Below are positions 56,526 to 64,000 of a stretch of DNA of 64,000 nt, one piece after another. The translations under genes were made by a program, and so were the position numbers. The first letter of the stretch is position 1; every line of letters starts with the position of its first letter. Source of the stretch: Rugalucina vietnamica (taxonomy: Eukaryota > Mollusca > Bivalvia > Lucinida > Lucinidae); NCBI GenBank assembly GCA_964017185.1, contig OZ024880.1:45769071-45833070 (forward strand), given 5' to 3'. The notes under the pieces are model-generated. The model was not told where the DNA came from and did no database searches. It saw nothing but the letters and a program-made list of their open reading frames with translations.

Positions 56526-57049
56526 TTCTTGCACAACAACCCCCAAAATCTGGTTTATTTCAAGAATTTGCGTAATTCTTTTAGCCTGGGTGAGAACACC
56601 TGGGTGAGATGCAATTTTATCACCCAGACAAAAAGTGTAGCAATTTCTGTCTGGTGTGCAAGAATTTTCTGTCTCAGTACTTGTAGAATTTAGCTGTCTC
56701 AAAATGTCAATCATTTCTGTATTTGGCCAATAGAATGTGCACCTTTATGTGTACTACCATATAAGGAAGTGATAAGCTGGGTGTCAACTGTCAGTGACAA
56801 AGGTGTTAATTTCAGGAAGTTTACAGGAGTAATTGTAGTCTACTGCTTTGAGAAAAATCTCAAAATTCGATTTTGCTGAGCATTTTATGCCAAAACAATG
56901 TGCTGATTAAATATTTTTGTAAGGTCAGTGCATATACAAAATTATAGTGAAAAGAAATACATATATATATATTTTTTTTTTTTTCACAGGTTAATTTGCA
57001 TATTGTTTCATGTAACAGCACTTGAAGACTTCCAGAGTCAAATTGGTGG

Positions 57050-57143
57050 AAATCTCAGGCTCGTTTTCAGATTATTCGAGTCTCATCCTCGGAAGATCCT
57101 CGGATGAGACTTGAATAATCTGAAAACTTGCCTGAGATTTCCT
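57050..57143. repeat. Foldback AAATCTCAGGC
   Basis: AAATCTCAGGCTCGTTTTCA pairs with TGAAAACTTGCCTGAGATTT. The inner arms GAGTCTCATCC and GGATGAGACTT flank TCGGAAGATCCTCG. Confidence 0.88.
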
Positions 57144-57557
57144 TGTCTCGGCCTCAACCCCACCATAGATTCTTTTGGTCTACATAATATAACTAGTTCT
57201 TTTACCAAAGTACCAAGTCACTATTTACTGCCATATCCAGATAACAAACGTGCGGACTCTTAAATGCTATAGACCTGAACAGATCGGCACTTAAAATAAG
57301 GTAACACATATACAGTAAAAACTTTATTTTCCAAAATCGACATACATGTGCATGCATAAGTAACTGGCATTGCTCAGAATTCTTCAAGTGATTTGTGCAG
57401 ACACAATTGTGGATCATAAAAAACTGCCACTGTCCACGATAAAAAACATGTTTACTGCACACTAAACGTTTCCATTAAGGTAAATATGCATACGTTTATC
57501 AAAAATCCTCAAAGAAAAGACTTTGAATTTTGGCGGAAAACTTTCGGAAGTTACATT

Positions 57558-57777
57558 TGAGCCGCTTCATGGGAAAACCAACAATCTGTACATGCGAAAT
57601 AAACACGCAGATCAGCTTCGCAGTAACCGCGAAGCTGATCAGCGCCTTTGTTTTCGCTACACGGATAGTACACTTCCTCTCCTTCCTAAATCCGAAATTT
57701 CAATCTGTGACTGTACAGGTCGGTTGTGTCGGACCTGTTCGGAAACCACATTGTTGGTTTTCCCACGAGGCGGCTCA
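57558..57777 (+). mobile_element. Family A MITE at the PHM-like 3' end
   Basis: TGAGCCGCTTCATGGGAAAA to CCACGAGGCGGCTCA. Stem CTTCGCAGTAACCGCGAAG with one G-T type mismatch. It begins 37 bases past the stop codon of the PHM-like gene (minus strand), probably within its 3' UTR. Confidence 0.9.
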
Positions 57778-57779
57778 AT

Positions 57780-57785
57780 TTTATT
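57780..57785 (-). terminator. Candidate poly(A) signal of PHM-like gene
   Basis: AATAAA on the minus strand, 30 bases after the TAA at 57815. Normal cleavage 10-30 bases further on would fall inside the family A element. Confidence 0.5.
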
Positions 57786-57814
57786 TATGATCCGCAGCGA
57801 TTCTTGTTGGTACT

Positions 57815-58031
57815 TTAATAATTATGACGACTCCAGTGGTATTTATTTATATAAACAGTCTGGTCCGTGTCTTCCGTGTTGCTAGCGTTGACGGGAATGG
57901 TGGGGAAATGGTCGCGCCAGTGAAAGAATTCAGCATCCCACGCGCACTCCACGTGCCTCACGAGATCGTTCGAGCCGGCAGGGTAGGAATAATGGATGTG
58001 GTAATTGCACATTTCATCTGTGGCCCCGTGT
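57815..58031 (-). CDS. PHM-like terminal exon (copper-ligand Met)
   Basis: The acceptor TTAATTACAG precedes ACACGGGG. It encodes HGATDEMCNYHIHYSYPAGS and the tail to RHNY, then TAA. The frame upstream of 58031 is open by chance but is intron. Confidence 0.82.
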
Positions 58032-59907
58032 CTGTAATTAAAGAATAGGAACCATCGCATGAGAAAAATTCTAGAAGCTCCCACGGCGTTGTGGTAAAGC
58101 CACTCGCCTTTTAAGGATGTTTCGCTGCCAATGAAAAAGTATTCAAACTGGGAAATGAAGTTCCTTAGATCGACAGTTTTCATGACTCGTTCAATGCACA
58201 TCATCAATATATATTCAAATATAAAGATATTAGGAAAATATCTGCAACCGTTTACGAGATATTCAACAACTTAATTAATAAATACCGGAAGTTCCGAAAT
58301 GTCAAAAGTTTAGCAGCGTTAAACGAATCTCTCAAATTATTTCGATCTCGGGCTCTTCCTGTTTTAAATTACGCGGTCCCTTGATAATTTTCGGTCGAAA
58401 AGTACATACAAGACTGGAGACTACGCTATGACTACTTTGTAAAGTTCAAGGAACAAATAGTCTTCAGACCTTACCCATAGACCACAGATTTTTCACAAGT
58501 CGCAATTTCAAAAGAGTTATACAAATGGGAGAGACTCTAGTTCGAAAGTTAAAACAAAAATCACAAATCGTGACATGTACTTACCCTAAGTCTACATATC
58601 TGTCATGAGGGTTGTTATAGGTGCATCGACTTGCCTGAAAATAAAGCCTAACATGTCATTACGAAAACGTGTCCATGCAATATACAGAGATCTTTTGAGC
58701 ATAAAATGGGAACTTTTCGACTGAAAATTTTGATATTTTTCTTATTTTTGCTCAAAACATAGATTGTGGGTACACGTTGAGGCGGTTCTAACGAGTACCC
58801 ACAATCTATGTTTTGGAGCAAAAATAAGAAAAATAGGTTTACCCAAGTATACCCCAGTCTTATTATATAAAAGTGGGGTTTCATGAAGGGGGTATTCATT
58901 GCACGGACGTGTTTTCCTGATAAATGTCCTCCAAAAACTATTGTACCTACAGGTTAAAAGAGTGTGCTTTATTATATATGAGCCTGTGCGTGAGAAAACC
59001 AACAATTAAGCTTCCGACCAGGTCCGACACAAACCAGCCTGTACAGTCACAGAAGATGGTTAGAGGCTAGAAATTTTGGATTTAGAAAGTAGAGGAATTG
59101 TACTATCCGAGTAGAGAAAACACAGGCGCTGACCAGCAGTTACTGCGAGGCTGATCTGCGCCTTTGTTTTCGCCTATGCAGATTGTTTTTTTCCCCATGC
59201 GGCGGCTCAAATCTTAAAAGTTCTGCATCATGAAATTATTCGTTTCAGAATGCACAGAATTTCGATCGTACTCTGTTGTTTCGTTTTTGAAATATCTAAA
59301 AAAAATGAAGAAGAAGAAGAAAAAAATAACAAGTAGCCCAAGGGCAACGATCGCTCACCTGAGACTTCAAGAAATACAGTTACTGGACTAAAGAAAAGTA
59401 TACTTAAAACCATTAAAAACGCAACTGATATACAGGTTATTAATTTCTACCTTTCAGGGACACCTTGTGCGCTTAGCGAAGTCAGCTTGCCCCTCGCCCG
59501 AGAATCGTTCAGCGAAAACTGAACTCAATTTAGCATTTCTGTTTGATTTTTCGGTGAAAAATAACAAAATCATTAAAATTTGATTTTAAACCCATTCAAC
59601 CTTGCATAGCAACCCAATTTCAATGCGGAAGTATGGGGCCGAATACCAGCAACAAAAAAAAAAAAAAAAAACGGTGTAATACCGACAATTCCACCTGATG
59701 GAACGACCAAGACTGATTTCCAAATGTTCAATTTTTCGAAAAAAATACCACAGATTTTGAGAATCTACCGAAACTTCAATAAAACAGAATCATTCCATAG
59801 TTTGGACACAGGAGATGTTACGTTCTAGCATATGGGTCCATTTTATGACAGTTTTAATTTTCAAAAAAATGGCATTCTTGAATTCACTTCCTTTTGTAAG
59901 ATCAAAA

Positions 59908-59940
<33 letters not shown>

Positions 59941-62900
59941 AATGGTTTACATAGACTATAGAGCAATATTGGCATTGACCGAAAGTTTGAACACAAAATA
60001 GCTAGTCATAAAGGTTAACGTATAGCTGGATTGATAAGGTGCATTTGCTTTTGTTTTGTCCATGTTTGAGTTGTGTCCCTTAATCGACAAACGCAGATCG
60101 CTTTACTTCACTTGCTAATTTAGTTCAAGACGAATATGGCCTTCATATCGGGACGACAATTTCATGATTTTATATAATAACATTGTGAAAATATCCAAGA
60201 ATCGTTGGATAGGTTATATGCTGAAAGTTGCGTTTTTACTGGCTTCAAGTATAGTTAAAATTTGGCTTTGATTGGCCAAGCGGTTTAAGAGAAGAAGATC
60301 TTTGAAAAGTGTGTATGGACGACGGACCAGCCAAGGTCAAGAGATGACCCAAATTAATCATATACCTTCATCTTATCCATTAGTTGTTTTCATCTACCAC
60401 TTTTCAGGTTTTAGGCTGCAATAGTTTTCAAAAAAATCCATAGTTTTCACTTTTTCACATGTAAAAGCCAATGTTTCCAAACTTGACCTTGCCGTAAAAT
60501 AGGTCATGCCATCGCCGGGCCATGATTTATATACACATTGTAGTACTTGAGCCGGGGGGGTGGGGGGGGGCACTCCCTGGTAAGCAGTGTACCGATGCGT
60601 GATCAAAGGATTGTTGAACATACCCTAAACAGTGTGATCGACATTTAAAATTTGACCCCCCTTTTCACTGTGTTTGCTTTAAAATGTGACCCTTTCCACT
60701 GTGTCCCGTCAAAAAGTACCCCTTTCCACTGTAGTCAACTAAAACACTGGAATGCAATAATTCTTTTATAACCACGTGAAGATGCTATATGTGTAATATG
60801 CAAACAATCTGCCTGATGGCTTCAGAGAAGTAATTTTAAAATATAGACAGACTACAGTAACGGAAGATGGATGCCACGTACCTGCCTATCCTATAAGATC
60901 ACCTTTGAGACTTTGGCTCTGTTGGGTTAAAATGCTTAAAAATGTGGAACTGATATGATCATAAATAAACATTTGGTCATGCAATCAACACATGAAATAG
61001 CTAAAGTTACAAATAGGCAACATACAGGTACAATAAGAAAAGATGGTAAACCTTAAAATGCACATACAAAAGAAATTGTCATCACTGAAACGAGAAACAG
61101 ACTAACCACAGAGGAAGTATCGCCTTGGAACTGTCAGTAATAAAGTATTGGGGGTTTAAATTGTTTCAGGGCTTTCAAGCTTTGCCCTCAGCATCTGAAT
61201 TTGTTCAAATGTACACAGAAAATTGACACAAATATATATGAAATAATGGTTGGTTGGTTAATTTTGTGTTTTGTCCCACTAAACAGCTAAGGTAATATGG
61301 CGATAGGAAATTAGTTTAAGTCTTGTACGAAAAACTGGAGAAGCCTGGAATTGACCCCTGGTTTACAAGGCAAGCAGCTTTCCCACTACACCACTAGGCT
61401 TCTATACATACTTGAAATAAATCTTGATATAGTAGATAAATACCAAGCACTTACATATAGCAAGCATTATGGAGAGCAGGGTACAAAAGACAAGATTTAA
61501 TACAAACCATTTTTATTTGTATGAACTACTCAATTAGCAGAAACAATAATTTCTATTGAAGCAACACACATTGTTGAACAGAAAGGGAAAATCATATCTT
61601 ATCCCTTAGGTTTTAGACATTTTAGTCATTTCGGCCCAAAACATATCGGCCAAGGACGCCTCGGTCCACCCCTTTTCACAGCGTTTTAGCAGAATTGTAA
61701 AAAACATACCCTTTTTCCACAAAAACGACATTTTGCCTACCCTAAATGATGTCAGCGCTGCGCACTGCCCTTCTTGAAAAAAGTACCCTTTCTCATCGTT
61801 TTTATGATCACGCATCGGTACACTGCTTACCAGGGAGTGCCCCCCCCCCCCCCCCCCCCCGGGTACTTGAGTCATAGATGCTTCATGCTAAGTTTCGTTA
61901 AAATCGGTCCACTGGTTCCAGAGAAGATGATTTTTGAAGGGTTTTTACCATATATGCGCATGGCAGCCATCTTGGTTGTGTATCCTGGATTATTTATATA
62001 TACATTGGTTCCCACTTCCTACAGATGCTAGGACTAGTCAGCAAACATTTACGTAAAAACAAAACTCAAAAATTTCAAGCGAAATGGCAGAAATTGCAAT
62101 TTTCTGCTTTTCGTCTTATAAGTCAATGGAAACTTTAAGTTGCCATAGCAACAAAAGTAGTGGGACAAGGACAATAAAAAACACAAACTTTGTAGAGGCT
62201 ATATAATATCATAAGCATGTATGCAAAGTTTCAGCTTCATCCGCCTTACAGCTTCTGAGAAGAAAATTTTTGAATATTTTTTTTCGAAAATTTACCCTTT
62301 ACGTTGCTATAGCAACCAAACGAATAAAGCGATTTTGACAAAAGTTGTCTAAAACGGGGAGGACTACTCAATAAACATTTATGTAAAAACAAAATTTCAA
62401 TATCCTCAATGAAACCGCAGAAATTGCAAATTTCCACTTTTTGCCTTATAAGTCAATGGAAACTTCAAGTTACCATAGCAACCAAAGTAGTTGGACAAAG
62501 ACAATAAAAAACACAAACTTTGTACAGGCTAATGTCATAAGCATGTATGCTAAATTTCAGCTTCATCCCCCATACGGCTTCTGAGAAGAAGATTTTTGAA
62601 TATTTTTTTCGAAAATTTACCCTTTATGTTGCTATAGCAACAAAACAATAAAGTGATTTTTACAAAAGTTGCCTTAAACGTGAAGAACTACTCAATAAAC
62701 ATGTATGTAAAAACAAAATTCAAAAATCCCCAGCCTGACAACAGAAAATGCCAATTTCCACTTTTTCTCCATACAAGTCAATGGAAACTTCAAGTTGCCA
62801 TAGCAACCAGAGTTCTTATACGATCAAGATAAAAAACACAAACTTTCGATGCTCCACATAAAATTTGGCTTTGATCGGCCATGCAGTTTCAGAGAACTTA

Positions 62901-63481
62901 GAAGATCTTTGAAAATGTGAACGGACGCACGCACGCACGCACGGACGGACGCCGGCTCGACTACCATACTATAAGCTCCCCATGAGCCTTCGGCTCAGGT
63001 GAGCTAAAAAAAAATGATACGAGATGTAGTATTTATTACAAATTAAATATGGTCATGCTTACCACAATATCTCCTGGTTGAATGTAGAGATTTTTATGGC
63101 TTATGTCCATGAGACGCTGAAATCATGAAAAAAATAATCATGTGACTTTTAAAAGATCCTATTTTCTCAACTCAACCGTCAAAGGAAATGTATATAAAAA
63201 GTATAAACGTTCACAGTTTTATTTATGGTGCATCTTAGACGTACTTTACCTCAAAATATAGCTTAATACGCGAGTAGTATAGGGGCCTCTTTAAAGCCAC
63301 AAACTGCATCGTAGAGGGAATTTTCATGGCGCACGCTATCAAAAGGTTTGCTCTAATGTAATGAGTTTCATCGAACAGTTTGCTTAAAACAAAATGCCAC
63401 ACACCTCTGGATAAGCTGGATCTGCTCTACCAATCTCTATCCATTCATTATTTCTGTATATGTATCCAGATATTGCTTTTC
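57815..63481 (-). CDS. PHM-like copper type II monooxygenase, 3' exons
   Basis: Four exons join in frame, in gene order 63481-63405, 63116-63063, 58634-58585 and 58031-57815, giving 131 residues to the stop. The peptide contains GKAISGYIYRNNEWIEIG, then QPGDIVASRCTYNN and HGATDEMCNYHIHY. These align with the end of the second domain of peptidylglycine alpha-hydroxylating monooxygenase (GK.VSGYRVR...W.LIG; GD..A.RC; DEMCN). In PHM the Met of EMCN is the third ligand of the catalytic copper, and the Cys of RCTYN pairs with the Cys after it. The His-X-His ligands and the whole first copper domain lie upstream, beyond 64000. A C-terminal tail of about 45 residues (WDAEFFHWRDHF, one NAS glycosylation site) ends at RHNY. 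No PAL domain or membrane anchor follows, so it would be a soluble, monofunctional enzyme of the secretory path. A DBH/MOXD-type relative is the alternative. Confidence 0.8.
58585..58634 (-). CDS. PHM-like exon with RCTYN
   Basis: A 50-base exon between AAATTTTCAG-like TATTTTCAG and GTAAGTAC. It encodes ASRCTYNNPHDRYVDLG. It enters in phase 0 and leaves in phase 2. Confidence 0.75.
58656..58921 (+). mobile_element. Family B MITE in front of a PHM-like exon
   Basis: TCATTACGAAAACGTGTCC to GGACGTGTTTTCCTGAT. The loop is shortened to CGTTGAGGCGGTTC. On the minus strand it ends 21 bases before the exon start at 58634, so it may supply or displace the branch-point region. Confidence 0.9.
58979..59209 (-). 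mobile_element. Family A MITE, stem arm deleted
   Basis: TGAGCCTGTGCGTGAGAAAA to CCATGCGGCGGCTCA. GACCAGCAGTTACTGCGAGGCTGATC lacks part of the left arm (given as GACCAGCAGTTAC and TGCGAGGCTGATC). Confidence 0.88.
59282..60542. repeat. Left part of a larger interrupted repeat region
   Basis: GCCCAAGGGCAACGATCGCT, then CACCTGAG, begins here. Its inverted counterpart GGCTCAGGTGAGC is at about 62991-63005. The stretch has A-runs at 59654-59671 and 59909-59938 and, at about 60312, GGACGACGGACCAGCCAAGG. No coding frame is seen. Confidence 0.4.
60543..61871. mobile_element. 1.3-kb element, CCGGGGGG ends, 9-bp TSD
   Basis: GTACTTGAG|CCGGGGGGG at the left and CCCCCCGG|GTACTTGAG at the right: a perfect 9-bp direct duplication around 60552-61862. 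The inverted repeats continue as CACTCCCTGGTAAGCAGTGT, then ACCGATGCGTGATCA. The interior has no transposase, and a SINE is nested at 61240-61410. An 8-9-bp duplication and G-rich ends suggest a Merlin- or hAT-like origin, not resolved. Confidence 0.8.
61240..61410 (-). mobile_element. tRNA-like SINE, inverted and nested
   Basis: Minus strand: CCTAGTGGTGTAGTGGGAAA (box-A-like), GGGGTCAATTCC (box-B-like) and AGGCTTCTCCAG. On the plus strand it begins GGTTGGTTGGTTAATTTTG. Confidence 0.65.
62040..63008. repeat. Tandem repeat, period about 300 bp, three units
   Basis: AAGTCAATGGAAACTT, AAGTTGCCATAGCAACAAAA-type word, ATAAAAAACACAAACTT, CAGCTTCATCC and TTCTGAGAAGAAGATTTTTG recur three times. The array ends in GCACGCACGCACGCACGGAC, CGCCGGCTCGACTACC and CGGCTCAGGTGAGCT, followed by an A-run, as at the 3' end of a retroposon. 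Confidence 0.85.
63063..63116 (-). CDS. PHM-like exon RLMDISHKNLYIQPGDIV
   Basis: A 54-base exon between TGATTTCAG and GTAAGCATG, phase 0 in and out. It aligns to the loop before the second domain's GD..A.RC strand in PHM. Confidence 0.75.
63405..63481 (-). CDS. PHM-like exon with GKAISGYIYRN
   Basis: A 77-base exon between TTCTATTCAG and GTGTGTGG. It encodes KAISGYIYRNNEWIEIGRAD. It enters in phase 1 and leaves in phase 0. It is the most 5' exon in the window; the gene continues past 64000. Confidence 0.78.
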
Positions 63482-63578
63482 CTGAATAGAAAAACAAAAT
63501 ACGCGTCATAATCGCAGCTTTTCACTTTAAAATGCACTGGCATGCATTTAAACAAAATGGTTTTATAATCAGCGCGTT

Positions 63579-63716
63579 TCATAACGAAACCACGCCCATG
63601 CAATATACAGAGATTTTTTTAAGTTGTAAAAGTTGAAAAAATTCAGTAGTAAATCTTTGATATTTTTCTTATTTTTGCTCAAAACATAGATTGTGGGTAC
63701 ACGTTAGAACCGCCTC
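63579..63716 (+). mobile_element. Family B MITE, left half
   Basis: TCATAACGAAACCACGCCC to TACACGTTAGAACCGCCTC. The right half is replaced by AATCAATTGAAATTTTGATT, so this is a truncated copy. Confidence 0.85.
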
Positions 63717-63785
63717 AATCAATTGAAATTTTGATTATCATCAACCCGTCGAAGCGATTAAAAAGAGCGGGAGGAAGGGTATCTA

Positions 63786-64000
63786 TGATTACGAAAGCAT
63801 GTCCATGCAATATACAGAGATTCTGTGCAAAAATTTTGATATTTTTCTTATTTCTGCTCAAAACATTGATTGTGGGTACACGTTAGAACCGAGCCGGTTC
63901 TAACGAGTACCCACAACCTGTTTTGGAGCAAAAATAAGAAAAATAGGTATACCCCTGCAAACCCCAGTTTTGCTATATATAAAAGTGGGGTTTAAAGGGG
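63786..64000 (+). mobile_element. Family B MITE, cut by window end
   Basis: TGATTACGAAAGCATGTCC, core TTGTGGGTACACGTTAGAAC / GAGTACCCACAA and TATAAAAGTGGGG. The right end lies beyond the window. Confidence 0.85.

Noticed and set aside
57860-58207. 130-codon minus-strand frame taken as one exon
   Set aside because: Only the part below 58031 is exon. The upstream part lacks the splice acceptor and does not align with the PHM-type sequence.
2979-59209. Regularly recurring palindromic repeats as a CRISPR-like array
   Set aside because: Copies are about 235 bp, spaced irregularly by kilobases, in both orientations, in a eukaryotic intron-bearing region.

Overview
This is a eukaryotic, AT-rich, intron-containing nuclear segment. 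Exons are short and bounded by GT-AG, and introns are crowded with small DNA transposons, tRNA-like SINEs, foldback elements and simple repeats. The exon structures, an invertebrate-type HMG-box gene and the style of the repeats suggest a lophotrochozoan animal, most likely a bivalve mollusc. The phylum is inference; no marker in the window proves it.

Four protein genes can be supported. (1) Plus strand, 14480-20407: the 3' part of a single-pass membrane protein, with one transmembrane exon and a cytoplasmic tail ending in a hydrophobic, possibly PDZ-binding C-terminus. Its ectodomain exons are not seen. (2) Plus strand, 30817-33605: a complete two-exon gene for a 548-residue unrecognised protein with a 3'-terminal duplication beside a GAT repeat. 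(3) Minus strand, 48526-38639: an orthologue of the HMG-box transcription factor BBX (bobby sox). Eight coding exons were assembled by hand, including a 44-base exon found because it alone repairs a reading-frame mismatch. A possible 5' UTR exon lies at about 53574. (4) Minus strand, 63481-57815: the last four exons of a copper type II monooxygenase of the peptidylglycine alpha-hydroxylating (PHM) family, whose 5' exons lie beyond the window. A possible divergent first exon (plus strand, about 54228) faces the BBX promoter. These four genes show no functional link.

Most of the rest is mobile DNA. Family A (about 33 copies of about 235 bp) ends in TGAGCC/GGCTCA and has a central hairpin that keeps pairing while its sequence changes. 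Family B (about 9 copies of about 270 bp) is a foldback with a perfect stem reading GTGGGTAC. Larger elements are a 1.9-kb element with 520-bp inverted repeats, CACGGTG ends and a 5-bp target duplication (Transib/RAG-like signature, 49467-51361); a 4.4-kb element with about 370-bp inverted repeats (22090-26500); and a 1.3-kb element with CCGGGGGG ends and a 9-bp duplication (60552-61862). Smaller families are TTAA-associated MITEs, two other TIR-MITE families, several long perfect hairpins, tandem arrays and SINEs.

The most noteworthy patterns are: small transposons repeatedly inserted within about 20 nt of splice sites in three different genes; the BBX HMG-box exon bracketed by inverted copies of one transposon family; the Transib-like non-autonomous element; and compensatory changes in the family A hairpin.
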